Of a stretch of 64,000 nucleotides of DNA, positions 11,012-21,401 are shown one piece after another. A program made the translations under genes and the position numbers. This DNA comes from Mesostigma viride. Its lineage: Eukaryota; Streptophyta; Mesostigmatophyceae; Mesostigmatales; Mesostigmataceae. How positions within the stretch are numbered: the first letter of the stretch is position 1; each line of letters opens with the position of its first letter. Location: NCBI GenBank assembly GCA_009746045.1, contig RPFO01000022.1, positions 2,489,937 to 2,553,936 of the forward strand, given 5' to 3'. A model generated the notes under the pieces. It was not told the DNA's origin. It saw nothing but the letters and a program-made list of their open reading frames with translations, and made no database searches.

Positions 11012-11158
11012 AGCGTCAAGGATGCGTTTAACCCGTGTTTTTTTTCATTAGAACGCGATATAGCACCTAAGCCTCGCTTTTTTTAGAACGCGTATAGCAC
11101 CTAAGGATTTTTTTTTTTTCATGGTCATGTATATACTGAACATGGTCATGTATATACT
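11012..11158 (+). mobile_element. P2: left end of a P-family TTAA element
   Basis: TTTAACCCGTGTTTTTTTTC and AGAACGCGATATAGCACCTAAG match the reverse complement of the right end of P3 (40500-40584), including CATGGTCATGTATATACT. The P sequence resumes after the inserted 11159-11871 block at GAAAGCCCATAAATCAAAG and runs to about 11935. The right end is lost. Confidence 0.55.
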
Positions 11159-11871
11159 ACCTTTCCTGCATGGGGGGCCAACAGAATCAGAATTGGTATT
11201 TGTATTTGCACACTGTCCTCCTGACGGTGGTGCTCGCCATGATTCGGTCGGTTTTCCCCCACGCGAACATCCGGTCCGAGGATGCGGATGGCGCTGCCTT
11301 CTATTCCCCCAACCACCGGCCTGACATCGTGGTGCTGGACTTTGAGGGGGGTGGCCGGCATCTGCTTATCGACGTTTCGGTGGCGCGGCCCTTGGCTCTT
11401 AGCCACGTGGCTGGGGCCTCCCTCACGGCAGGTTACACGGCGGACCGGGCGGAGCGGGCCAAGCTCCTGGCCTACGGCGACGTCGGGCACCATCGTGTGG
11501 TGCCCTTCGTCCTGGAGGAGTTTGGGGCCATGGGGCCCCTGACCTCCGCCTTCTTCAAGGAGTGTTGCCGGCTCCGGGAGGACCGGCTGGACCTGGAGGG
11601 CCAGCGGGCCTCATGGTCGGCGCGGACCTGGACGTCATATTGGCGTCAGCGCTTGTCGGTGGCGCTGACTCGGGCCATGGCTGACATCATGCTCCGCCGT
11701 ACGCGGGCTGATTTTGCGGTGCAGCAGGGCTATTAGGTTCCTCCCGTTAGGAGTTTCCATTGGTCTTATCGTAGTATAGAGATTTGACATGGCTCTGTAT
11801 AGAGGTTTATAGCTGGGCGTTTGCTTTGGTTTGAATGATTTCACTCTGCTGTAAGTAATTATATTATTATA
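11159..11871 (+). mobile_element. Truncated retroelement insertion carrying an R2-like endonuclease domain
   Basis: About 0.7 kb of coding sequence plus 3' UTR sits inside P2. It is flanked by ATGTATATACT at 11148-11158 and 11872-11882; a further copy at 11127-11137 makes the exact left boundary uncertain. The 3' end is A/T-rich (ATTATATTATTATA). This is consistent with a 5'-truncated LINE unrelated to family A. Confidence 0.6.
11170..11736 (+). CDS. C-terminal restriction-like endonuclease domain of a LINE, partial
   Basis: A 188-residue frame. The core HRPDIVVLDFEGGGRHLLIDV has the PD...(D/E)-x-hydrophobic pattern of the PD-(D/E)XK fold used by R2-type LINEs and Dualen/RandI elements of green algae. 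A conserved-looking VPFVLEEFGAMGP region and a basic tail with CCRLREDR follow. Such domains sit at the very end of the element polyprotein, which agrees with the position just before an A/T-rich 3' end. There is no good start codon, as expected for a 5'-truncated insertion. Assignment rests on motif shape only; it could be a different transposon-borne nuclease. Confidence 0.5.
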   Translation: MGGQQNQNWYLYLHTVLLTVVLAMIRSVFPHANIRSEDADGAAFYSPNHRPDIVVLDFEGGGRHLLIDVSVARPLALSHVAGASLTAGYTADRAERAKLLAYGDVGHHRVVPFVLEEFGAMGPLTSAFFKECCRLREDRLDLEGQRASWSARTWTSYWRQRLSVALTRAMADIMLRRTRADFAVQQGY

Positions 11872-11935
11872 ATGTATATACTGAAAGCCCATAAATCAAA
11901 GTTTTTTTTGAGCTACTCAGACCTGTGGGCACTGC

Positions 11936-12061
11936 CACCTCCCCCCAAGAGGAGGCGGCGTTTTGATGAGTAGTGTAGTTAGGATTTTTCTAGACTAGAT
12001 AGCTTAGAGTTAGGTTAGTTCGATCACGCGGCTCCCTCCACTCCACCCATCCATCAAGGAA
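11936..12061 (+). mobile_element. Family C LINE 3' end fragment
   Basis: From CCACCTCCCCCCAAG to the stretch GTTCGATCACGCGGC it matches 62615-62720 of LINE C1: end of the coding region and start of the 3' UTR. Family D sequence interrupts it before its terminal hairpin. Confidence 0.75.
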
Positions 12062-12417
12062 TATTAATTAATTAGGAACATAACTCCGTTGGGAGTAAAT
12101 GTAGCACATATCCCTGAGAAGGGGCATATGGCTTTTAATACATTCTGGGCTAGTTCATGCAAGGGTGGGAATGTAAGCTACCCTTGCGCTAGGTGCACCA
12201 GGGCACCTGCACCCTCATGTCAGATCTATCACGCTATGCCCAGCTAAGGGGGAGCATGTCATGTGGGGGAAGATCATCATGGCTATACAAGAGCTAGGGC
12301 ATGGCTTCTGTGTAGAATAGTTAGACAGTGGCCTTGTACATGCCCGCCTACTACAGGCACTATACCAGCTGAGGCCTAGCATTTTTAGTCATGTACATGT
12401 GTGCCTATGATGAGCCA

Positions 12418-12534
12418 TGCAGCTTAGACCGGTAGGCCGGATTGTTTGCACCCACCCATCCATCCATCGGGGTTAATGCTCCGTGACTCCCCACCGGGAG
12501 CACGAGTCTGATTAATTAATTAATTAACTAATTA
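12418..12534 (+). mobile_element. Family B LINE tail in inner D
   Basis: Holds ACCGGTAGG, a short CATC array, the hairpin GTGACTCCCCACCGGGAGCAC and a TTAA tail. It is flanked by ATGATGAGCCA at 12407-12417 and 12535-12545. Confidence 0.88.
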
Positions 12535-12625
12535 ATGATGAGCCACACCCCAGATGATTAATTAATTAATTAATTAATTAAAATTAATAGACACGTGACT
12601 GCGTCACGTGAGCATAAGTCCTCAG

Positions 12626-13689
12626 GGTCCACCACTTCGGTGCGCACTTCTTACGGGACCACGCCCCCATGCCCTTTTCAGAAGGGTGTGTGGCAGGGCT
12701 GCGTGCTGTCGCCCTACCTGTTCATTATTGTTGTCGAATACGTAATGATTCAGGCGCGCAAGCGATTTGCCCGCATCGTGGGCAGGGAACCAGGAGTGCA
12801 GGTTGCTAACAAATTCTGGCATGGCGGTGCGGACACGGAGATTCGGCTAGCAGACATCATCTACGCAGACGACACCACCCTCTTCGAGGACACTGAGCAC
12901 GTGCAGACATGGCTTGACTGCCTGGCTCTCGAGGCCCGTGCAGTGGGGCTTGAGGTCAGCAAGAAGACAGAGGCTCTGGCGGATGGGCTCACCACCTCAG
13001 CGCCGCCCCTCTATCTCCTAGACGGCTCTCGAGTCCTGTATCGGGACCGCGTTAAGCTGCTGGGCAGCCTGCTCCCTAGCTGCGAGGCTGATGTGGACCA
13101 CCGCATCTCCCTCGCCTGGCACGCTTTACGCCAGTACCGGGCCCTGTGGCGCAAGCCCCTGGGCAAGATCGAGAAACAGGACCTGTTCAAGGTCCTCGTC
13201 CTTCCTGTTCTCACGTATGGCGCCGAGACGTGGACCCTCACCGCCGACCTGGCCCGCAAGCTGGACGGCGCGGTCACCAGCATGCTGCGTTCCATTTTCC
13301 GAGTAGGATATGCTGCTCATGTCCGCAATGAGGACCTGTACCAGGGCATGCCCTACATCACCAGCACAATTAAGCAACGCCGCCTGCAGCTAGTAGGGCA
13401 CCTAGCTCGCACCAACCAGGTAGACACCTCACGTGGCCCCCCCGCAGGACTGCGACCAGCCCAGCCTGGCCGGCACCTCCTGACGTGGGCTGGGCCCAGT
13501 GATGTTAGACGCCGCAAGGCCCGCACCTTCAAAGAACAGCTAGTAGAGGACATGGGGGGCCTAGGCCTCTCCGTGATTTGGAAGAAGATGATGGACAAGG
13601 CCAAGTGGGCCCAGGTCATAGAGGACAACGAGCCCCCCCCAGTGGGGAAGCGCCCGCGTGTGCAATCCCGCGGGAGGCACGCTAGATAG
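12626..13689 (+). CDS. LINE B reverse transcriptase, partial, open to its stop
   Basis: The frame is open from the insertion boundary. It begins just after motif A (GSTTSVRTSYGTTPPCP), then QGCVLSPYLFIIVVEYVM, catalytic YADDTTLF, EARAVGLEVSKKTEAL, LTYGAETWTLT and the C-terminal HLARTNQVDTS / QPGRHLLTW segment. It ends VGKRPRVQSRGRHAR. The catalytic YADD is intact but fingers and endonuclease are missing, so it is a dead-on-arrival copy. Near-identity with B3 (35183-36162) and B4 indicates recent activity of this family. Confidence 0.9.
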
Positions 13690-13879
13690 CTCCCCCTAGG
13701 GCAGCGTGCGGCTGCCTAGATAGATGTTGTAGTTAGAATGTTGTTAGATAGATGTAGTATGTAGCCAATGTAGATAGATTAGACCGGTATAGGAATGTTT
13801 GCACCCATCCATCCATCCATCGGGGTTAATGCTCCGTGACTCCCCAACGGGAGCACGAGTCTAATTAATTAATTAATTA
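12626..13879 (+). mobile_element. LINE B1, 5'-truncated RTE-like element
   Basis: Bounded by ATAAGTCCTCAG at 12614-12625 and 13880-13891. It begins inside the reverse transcriptase domain and ends with a CATC microarray, the hairpin GTGACTCCCCAACGGGAGCAC and a TTAA tail. It is the innermost layer of the nest, so it must be the youngest. Confidence 0.92.
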
Positions 13880-14886
13880 ATAAGTCCTCAGTGGGAGGGG
13901 AACATGGGATGGAATGGATGGTATAAGCTATCTAGGTCCTAGTTACAGGGGTGTGGGCACCGCGGCCCGAATCGCTATGAATGCCATATACTTGGTCACA
14001 CGCGGAGCCCAAACAGGCTTGGGGGTGGTCTCCTTCATCACTACTTGCCATCTATCCTTGCGCACCATCTGCCTCCATATTACAGACAAACCAGGAGGCT
14101 GCCGGGGGGTGAGCCCGTCACGTCTAGTGTAGCACATGTCCATGCCGAGTCTATCACGGGAAGTCCACGGGTGGCGGCCCTGCCGCGCGCGGCCGGGGGC
14201 ACGCCAGGTGAGGACATATCGCCCAGGCTGGGCGGGCTTGGTGCCAGCTAGTCTATCTGATGTATCTACCTGATCTGTGCGGGCCAGGTGCCCGGCTAGG
14301 CCCATGCGCCTGTGCCTAATAATGTGGGAAACATAGGGCAAATCAGCGTACAAATCCTCATTACTAATGTGCAAACCAAAGGGGATGTTAAGGGCCTTGC
14401 GCAGCATCCCCAGATGATGCCTAGCTTTACTTAATTATGCAGTGCACATGCAGGGAGTCACTCTATGCTGAGAAGCCATGCCCTAGCTCTCTTGTATAGC
14501 TATGTTGATCTTCCCCACCTATGACGAGCTCCCCTTAGCTGGGAGTTGCCCGAGACTCTGGGTGGTGCAGGTGCATGCCCTAACTAGTGCACCTAGAGCA
14601 AGTGTTGTTTACATTCCCACCCTTGCAGGAAGTAGCTTAGAATGTATTATAGGCTCATATATGCCCCCTCTCTGGGCTATGTGCTACATATACTCCCAAC
14701 GGAGTTATGTTCCTAATTAATTAATTAATTAATGGCTTCTCAGCAGAGACTGACTCCCTGCATGGGCACTGCATAAAAAAATTAAGCTAGGCATCATCTG
14801 GAGGGTGGCTCATCATAGGCACACATGTACATGACTAAAAATGCTAGTGCCTGTAGTAGGCGGGCATGTACAAGGCCACTGTCTAA

Positions 14887-15650
14887 CTATTCTACACTAC
14901 TGCTGCTGTATTCCCCTAGGCTGGGGCTGCCGGGGTCGCTGGGGCCGCGGTGGTCGAGGGGGTCGCGTGCCAGGGCTTGTGGCCGACGTAGATGGCCGCC
15001 CCAGGGCTTCCAGTACACCGGCTGGCCTGCCTTGGTCTGCCGGAGCTGGAGGTAGGTCGGCCATATTAGCTCCCGTCGCCGTTGTTGCTGCGCCAGGGTC
15101 AAATTGTCGTCCACAGTGAAGTGAGTCTTCTCGAGCCACTTGCGGCGTCTGAGAAACAAAATCTTGTCCGCTGGGCTCTCAAAGATGAGAAGAAGCGGGG
15201 GCGCCCCTGCCTTACCCCGCGCGCGGGGGAGGCGGTGGGCGGTCTCACCAAGAAGGCCCATGTGTGCAAGGATTTTGCTCTCAAACGCACGTGCAAGCTT
15301 CTCGGAATTCTCACCTTCCTCCATGTCGAGGTTCTTGAGTATGGCGTTGAGGCTGCGCTTGGCGAGCTCGGCCTCCCCGCGGAGGTCAAGCGTCTGCCGC
15401 TGGAGAGCTCTGGGCTGCGACGGCGGAGGTGGTGGAGGTGGTGTCGGCTGCTTAAGCATGTCCGCCCAGGTCGTGATGGGAGGAGCATCGCCGGCCAGGC
15501 CAGCAGAGGCTGGCTGGCGGCAATGTCCTTCACCGCCTGGGCGGTGAGGCCTGCGGTGTTCTGCAGGACCTCGATAGCGATGGCATTGTCCTTAAGACGC
15601 TGGTCAACATCAGCAGGACTTCTTCATCTCCTGGTCAACTGAGGCTATGG
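14887..15650 (-). pseudogene. Family D ORF1-like protein, broken copy
   Basis: On the reverse strand it encodes the C-terminal half of the D protein: a helical stretch with LDLRGEAELAKRSLNAILKN, then the domain PPLLLIFESPADKILFLRR and FTVDDNLTLAQQQRRREL, and a low-complexity tail ending GEYSS. Frame breaks near 15230 and 15450, and loss of the N-terminus, show it is not functional. The intact layout can be read from the copies at 32885-34706 and 31401-32565. Confidence 0.75.
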
Positions 15651-16096
15651 TCCCTGGACCCGGCCTGCCAATAACCACGTTTACCAGGAGCATTCTCTTT
15701 ATGGAAGAACACTTGGTCTCCCACATTAAATTGTGATATATCTCCTCTCTGCTTGTCGTTTTCACAAAGATGAGCATACTGCGCCCACCTCTGGTTACTC
15801 CATGCTTGCATTATTTCATCAGGGTAGAGGCCACCTGCCAGCCCACGAGGTGAGACGTACAGCCATGGAACACCATGCACCGTAAAAGCATGAAAACGGT
15901 TGTTCATGGTGTTTTCCACTTTTGCACCACCTAAACACCTGATAGAAAAAGTTGGTTTGAACATTTCTGGATAATCCCCAGACATCACCAACTTCTTAAG
16001 CTCCTGTATAAATCTGTCAACCTTGCACCTTGAGCTTGGTGGTCTTCGCGACCCACAATCTTCAGGAAGGGCAGATCTGAATATTAAGTCAGGCAG
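15650..16096 (-). pseudogene. Integrase C-terminal fragment
   Basis: Reverse-strand frame with HGVPWLYVSPRGLAGGLYP and then ISQFNVGDQVFFHKENAPG followed by YWQAG. A 'VGDQVxFH...YWQxG' run is the SH3-like DNA-binding tail typical of LTR-element integrases. It is separated from the core by T3 and ends where family D begins. Confidence 0.6.
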
Positions 16097-18379
16097 TTAA
16101 GGGGAGGGGACATGCCTAAAGTGCACTTTTCTGGAAACCACACCTATGCATGTGCTAAAAATCCAATGATGATTGGGGACCATAAATATGATTAAAAAAT
16201 AATTTTCCAGCCACTTGGGGGGGGTACTTGCCCCCACCATACACCGGTAACGCGCTAAAAATAGAAAAAGACGCTATTTTAGTCACATTTTCCCTAGGAC
16301 AATGGGCAAACATATTGGGACCAAATCATATATTCCCGCATAGTTCCCCCACTTTTGAGAAATTCTACCCAGTTGGGACCAAGAAATAAGCATGTTTACT
16401 CACGTTGATGGATTTCCCGCAAAACAGGTACTTTTTTAATCCAAAAAAAAAAAATCAAATCATAAACACATCATATCATGCTCCACCATATATTCCCAAA
16501 TACTACAGGTGGGGGGACATGCAGCCCCAAATTTTCAGGTCATTCTGACAAGCGCAGCTCTAGTTGATGGATTTCCTAGGTAGCCACCTGTGACGAAGCT
16601 CAGGGAGGTTTTTTAGTGTATCTTACCACACTAACACCCCTTTATCCATCCAAACCATGCAAAAACTTGCCAAACCACGTGCTGCCAACCTCTGCACATA
16701 TGGTACCTCCTATGTTCAAGGTTTGACGCCATTCTGACAACAACTGCCCAGGTTGCAACCATTCCAAGACGGCCACCCACAAAGACGCTACAAGGAGGTT
16801 TTAGTTACCATCTGGCCACTTTAGAATCTCCTTCTTCATCAAAGACCTCTGCAAACTGATCAAAGCGCATATAATTAACTCTTGCATGCTGACAACTACA
16901 CATGCTCAAGGTTGAGGGTCATTGTGACAAGAACTGCTCAAGTTGATGGGTTTCCTATATGACCACCTGACAAGGCGCTAAGGACCACTCAGTAAGCAGA
17001 TTGACACAATGACACTTCATATGCCATCCAACATGCACCAAAACCAAGTCAAATATGTTTAGAAAGTAAAATGGGGCGGCCACGCACCTCATACGCCTTC
17101 ACCGCCCCTCAAGCATGGCCAGCCTTGCAACTATGTGCATAGCAATAAAGATGGTAGCACCAACATGCCTAACCAGCATTTTCTATGTTTCTCCCAGGTT
17201 AGAGTGGAAGGTTGATTCCAGCCAAGCTAATCAACACAACAACGCCTCCTAAACTGCCCTACCCGCCATGGGCACCAGACAGGGACTATGGAGGGCGAGG
17301 AACCAAGGAGATCATGGTATGCATAGCTTGCATGCAGTCAACCATGTCAACCATGGTTAGCTCAGCACATTGTAGTCTTGTCACATCATCATAACAAGGG
17401 AAAGCTCAAATAAACCAATAGTGGCAGCTATCTACATGCAGTCACACAAATGCAATATCTCCATATTTTAATCACTATAACACCTCCATCCCTGCACGAT
17501 GAAATGCAAAGAAGCCATTGGCGGCCCTTCAGCGCATGAGCGCTGGGATGCCGCTGCGAAGAGAGGGTGCGTCACCCTCACACAACAAGAAGCGTCCATA
17601 AGCACAACATCCTTGCTAGAACACGTTTCATGAAATGCCTTAAACCTTCCCGAGAAGGTACAGGCTGCGACTGAAGCGGCCCTGACCACAAAATCAACGA
17701 AAACAATCTAAAGCTGCCAGGTATTCGACAAGACAATGGCAAGGAACGGCGAGCTAGCTGGCGGAAACTGCCCCAAAAGAACGCAAAAAACTTCGAACAA
17801 TGAGCTCATAGAAGAAAGCACGGATAGCAGATAACATTCGCGACAAATCTGTACCTTGCCCTCGTAAATTCCTCGCCCAGGCGCGCAACAACAGCCGTTC
17901 TTCCATGGACAGGTCAGACACGCACTGCGCAGGTCTGAACAATTACTTACCGATAATGGCCGAAAATCTGGCAAAAAGCACCAGCTCGGTTTAGAACTCG
18001 ATGCAACCGATATTAATGCCTGCTTCACGGTCAGAACAGCCCCCAAAACCGCGATTTTACAGCCGCTATCATGAATTCTATTTCATTCCGCGCGACAAAA
18101 AAATTCAGATTACCCCCCATGCCGATGGCATAAAAAAACAGCAGCGATATTGTAAACCAGCTGATTTCCGCCACAAACTAACATCATAAACTCATCGCCT
18201 TTAAGATTCTAGTAAAATTTTTGCATTTCGCCTGCCCTAGTGTGGTAGTTTCGCCTAAACGCAGTCGCCATGGCCACTTCCGCAAGGGGTGCGGGCACCG
18301 TGCACGTGAAATTTGTGACCTTGGGTTCCGGCGCGAATTTTTTGGCGCCAAAATATTCGGGCATGTCCCGTCCCCTTAA
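16097..18379 (-). mobile_element. T3: TTAA-flanked DNA element inside the integrase gene
   Basis: TTAA at 16097-16100 and 18376-18379. The inverted ends GGGGAGGGGACATGCC and GGGGACGGGACATGCC differ at one base. Orientation is opposite to T2: the GGCGCC palindrome end (TTTTTTGGCGCCAAAAT) is at the right and the AAAAATAGAAAAAGACGCTA / GGGGGGGTACTTGCCCCC end at the left. No transposase. Taking T3 out joins two integrase pieces across a single TTAA. Confidence 0.78.
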
Positions 18380-19149
18380 ACTGCAAATCCATTTGCAGTT
18401 TGTGAATGACTGCAAACTTCTGCAGAATAACAAGGACAGCAGCATGGAGGGTATTTTCATCCTCAGCTGCCATAGGTTCAATTGCAATGTAGCCTGACCA
18501 TTCATCCACAGCCACCAAATAAGGCAACTGCCTGTACGTTATTGGTGAAGTAGAGGATATCAGCCTGGATATTACCCCTACCAGCTGCGGGATGTTTCGC
18601 ATGACGTTTAGGAGGCTTATTAGCACATAGTTGGCACACACAGTGCTCTCTGACATCTTGATACGCTTGCCAGAGGGCCCTGTTATTAATGGCTTGTATA
18701 AGCCTCATGGCATTGTTGCCATGACCACATGCATCATGCAAACTCTTAGCCAAAATCCTAAGATTAATACAATCATTAGGTAGTGGCTCTTCAGGACATG
18801 GTTGGGCATCGACATTCCTGGCAGAGCAAGAGTCCAAATTTGTATTATCAATATTAACAGGACTAGTGCTCTTAGGAGCTTGACTGTCAACAACATTAAT
18901 GGGTGCTTGGCTACAAACAGGAGCAGCACCACATGTATTGTTCACAGGAATTCTGCACACTTGGGCATCTGCATTGACAACACTATGAGGCATCTGTCTA
19001 CAAACAGGAGCAGATCCACATGTGTTGTTTACAGTCAGTAGAGTCCTCACTGGGGTACTCCTTTTAAACATAGCATGGATTTGGGTGCCACAAACAGGGG
19101 CACTCTGTACGTGGGTGCCACAAACAGGGGCACTCTTATCCCTGCACAC
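18255..19149 (-). pseudogene. Gypsy-like integrase, zinc-finger and part of core
   Basis: The frame from 19149 runs through a Cys/Pro-rich spacer (repeated APVCGT/APVC units) into an HHCC zinc finger: LHDACGHG...CVCQLC, spacing H-x4-H and C-x2-C. It then enters a core-like segment ADILYF. A frameshift near 18550 moves the next segment (YLVAVDEWSGYIAIEPM) to the frame read from 18656. The part downstream of about 18380 belongs to T3. The element is not functional. Confidence 0.65.
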
Positions 19150-19257
19150 TTGGGCAGTTCTACGGTCTGTAGAGGAACTACTGCTGGAGCTCCTACCACC
19201 TGGCAGGCCTTCTCTGCCAAATCATCCTCACTAACTTCCCTAAGGACGTTGTAAGGA

Positions 19258-20174
19258 TTATATAAACAGAGAGGATCTTCTAGTTTTTCTGCTGCTGCTT
19301 CCTCTTCTTGCCCTGGAGGCTGCCACCATCACGGGAAGCATCGCTCTTGAGGCTTTGAGAAATCTGTTGCAGCAGCTTGAGCATCTCCGCCTGGGTATCC
19401 TGGGGCTCAGCTCGTCTCTTGTTCCTGCAGGCATGGGCTGAGTGACCAAGGACACCACAGAGCTTGCACTTGCGAAAGCGGCAATCCTTAGCCAGATGGT
19501 TAGTTTAGCCACAAACAGTGCAAGGAGGAAGGGATGCAGGGGCAGCGACAGTCTTACCCTTACATGCACGGCGAGTGTGCCCAGGCTGTCCACAGTTGTA
19601 GCAGATGATCTCCTTTTGTTGCTCTACCACCATGGCCACTCGAGGCACCTCCACCGCACTCCCTTCCTTGGAGACGCGTGTCTGATTAGTCAACAGCTCC
19701 TTGAGGTGTGCCCTGCACCTGTGAGTATCGTTCAGGTAACTGCGACAGTTCGCGACCAGATTGCGTTTCTCGGAGTCGGTCAGAGCGCAATTCTGGATCC
19801 ACCGCAGATTCACCGCCTCGTCGGGCCATCGGAGCGCCTGTTTTTCCAGCGTATCATAATAACTGTTGAGGTGCTCGATGATGCTCTGGCCGGGCTTGGG
19901 TTTTACGTCGACAAACTCCTCGATTTCGTCGCACGTCTTGTCAGTGACGGTCCGGAGAAAGGTTTTCCGCACTCGCCGCATGAACTCGCGCGGTGTCCAC
20001 TGGAGGCGCTGTGCATGCTCGATCCAACAAAGAAATCCAGTCCCGGTGGTTCTTGTCACGGTTCCCCAGCGGGGTTCCGCGCAAAAACTCTAACCAGTCT
20101 GGAATAATATCACGATTGGACATGATGCGACGCAAAAAGGGAGACAAAGAAGTCACAAAGCGATCGCGGTCCAC
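19258..20174 (-). pseudogene. Gypsy-like gag with two zinc knuckles
   Basis: Starts MDRDRFVTSLSPFLRRIM, then a helical capsid-like region (WTPREFMRRVRKTFLRTV, IIEHLNSYYDTLEKQAL) and a first CCHC knuckle CYNCGQPGHTRRAC. A second knuckle CKLCGVLGHSAHAC follows one frame over. Two frame changes are needed (near 20030 and 19505). The CX2CX4HX4C spacing is exact in both knuckles. Gag packages element RNA in virus-like particles. Confidence 0.75.
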
Positions 20175-20349
20175 CTGAACTTAATCAGGTGCCAGCGGCG
20201 CTGGTACCCACTCTTTAACCGCCGCAAGAAGTTTCGCCTCCTGGACGAGGGACGTCCGCCGACGCAGACGATTTCGCTCACTTGAGTGTTGACTATCAGT
20301 CAGAATTTGACCCAATGATAGCCTTCCTTCCAAGGTCAGTTGGGCCCAG

Positions 20350-21401
20350 AGTTATTATAAATAGTGACGGAACCCTTTTGCCACTTGGCAATTAGGTCCG
20401 TCACTATTTATCCGGCGAAAACCACTCGCCGACCGGTATCTATTCCGCGTAAGTTCACGTGAACGTGGCGCGGAATTGATACCGGTCGGCGAGTAGTTTT
20501 CGCCGGATAAATAGTGACGGACCTAATTGCCAAGTGGCAAAAGGGTTCTGTCACTATTTATGATAACTAAAACGTCGTAGTGTGGGGGCCGATATCTATA
20601 GTACCGCTGATGCCTACTGCAGTACCGAATCTCGCCTTAACGATATTCCAACCGAGCATATTTTCCCTTCTGGCGCTTTCATTTGGCCTTCTGGTATCAA
20701 TTCCTTCCAGTATTCGAAAATACCCGTGTCACCACAGGGATTCGAACCCCCGACTTACGAGGTCTTAGTTATTATAAATAGTGACGGAACCCTTTTGCCA
20801 CTTGGCAATTAGGTCCGTCACTATTTATCCGGCAAAACCACTCGCCGACCGGTATCTATTCCGCGTAAGTTCACGTGAACGTGGCACGGAATTGATACCG
20901 GTCGGCGAGTGGTTTTCGCCGGATAAATAGTGACGGACCTAATTGCCAAGTGGCAAAAGGGTTCCGTCACTATTTATAATAACTAAGACCTCGTAAGTCG
21001 GGGGTTCGAATCCCTGTGGTGACACGGGTATTTCCGAATACTGGAAGGAATTGATACCAGAAGGCCAAATGAAAGCGCCAAAAGGGAAAATATGCTCGGT
21101 TGGAATATCGTTAAGGCGAGATTCGGTACTGCAGGAGGCATCAGCGGTACTATAGATATCGGCCCCCACACTACGACGTTTTAGTTATTATAAATAGTGA
21201 CGGAACCCTTTTGCCACTTGGCAATTAGGTCCGTCACTATTTATCCGGCGAAAACCACTCGCCGACCGGTATCAATTCCGCGCCACGTTCACGTGAACTT
21301 ACGCGGAATAGATACCGGTCGGCGAGTGGTTTTCGCCGGATAAATAGTGACGGACCTAATTGCCAAGTGGCAAAAGGGTTCCGTCACTATTTATAATAAC
21401 T
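20350..21401. repeat. 1.05 kb palindrome made of three foldback units
   Basis: Three near-identical self-complementary units (20350-20568, 20767-20984, 21183-21401) are separated by two 198-base spacers that are reverse complements of each other. The whole block is one inverted repeat centred near 20876. Each unit starts AGTTATTATAAATAGTGACGG, has TTCACGTGAA at its centre and ends in the complement. Units 1 and 3 are inverted relative to each other, as seen from the asymmetric bases around the centre. This could be a foldback transposon cluster or an inverted duplication; an assembly artefact is also possible. Confidence 0.88.
20569..20766 (-). repeat. Spacer S with a tRNA-like B box (inverted copy at 20985-21182)
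   Basis: On the reverse strand the part nearest the central unit reads ACCTCGTAAGTCGGGG then GGTTCGAATCC, an exact RNA polymerase III B box (reverse strand 20738-20748; forward strand copy 21003-21013). CTCGTAA before it looks like the anticodon loop of a tRNA-Thr(CGT). No 5' tRNA half is present; the foldback unit starts where it should be. It may be a broken tRNA or tRNA-derived SINE. Confidence 0.5.

Larger units (their letters stand above)
12559..14407 (-). mobile_element. LINE A2 (reverse strand), split by LINE B1
   Basis: Family A 3' end: TTAA tail and CACGTGACTGCGTCACGTG hairpin at 12559-12613, then, after B1, 13892-14407. It is flanked by CCCCAGATGAT at 12548-12558 and 14408-14418. 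The coding part (14407 down to 13943, reverse strand) is the last 150 residues of the A protein, from MLRKALNIPFGLHISNE to AAVPTPL. It stays in frame to its stop, so A2 gives the intact C-terminus that A1 has lost. Confidence 0.88.
12310..14731 (+). mobile_element. Inner family D element (forward), itself split twice
   Basis: D 3' UTR only, from GTGTAGAATAGTTAGACAG to the terminal hairpin ACTCCCAACGGAGT and TTAA tail. It is interrupted by a B tail (12418-12534) and by LINE A2 (12559-14407). Without these two insertions the D sequence reads straight through. Confidence 0.85.
12062..15650 (-). mobile_element. Outer family D element (reverse strand), host of nested insertions
   Basis: Its 3' end is at the left: TTAATTAATTAGGAAC then the hairpin AACTCCGTTGGGAGT. 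The sequence runs to 12309, is broken by a second, forward D copy (12310-14731), and resumes at 14732 through the rest of its 3' UTR and into ORF1 up to about 15650. The break carries a 9-base duplication ATGGCTTCT (12301-12309, 14732-14740). The 5' part of ORF1 is missing and the exact right boundary is uncertain. Confidence 0.8.
15650..20178 (-). mobile_element. Degenerate gypsy-like LTR retrotransposon remnant, split by T3
   Basis: Reading on the reverse strand: gag with two zinc knuckles (20174 to about 19258), then integrase pieces (19149 to about 18380) and an integrase C-terminal piece (16096-15650). Protease, reverse transcriptase and RNase H are absent, so there was a large internal deletion. 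T3 sits between the integrase pieces. No LTR pair could be identified. Confidence 0.7.

Noticed and set aside
12062-12417. Twin-priming inversion in family D (reverse then forward segments)
   Set aside because: The forward segment continues through the nested insertions to 14731 and the reverse one resumes at 14732 with a TSD, so nested insertion explains it better.
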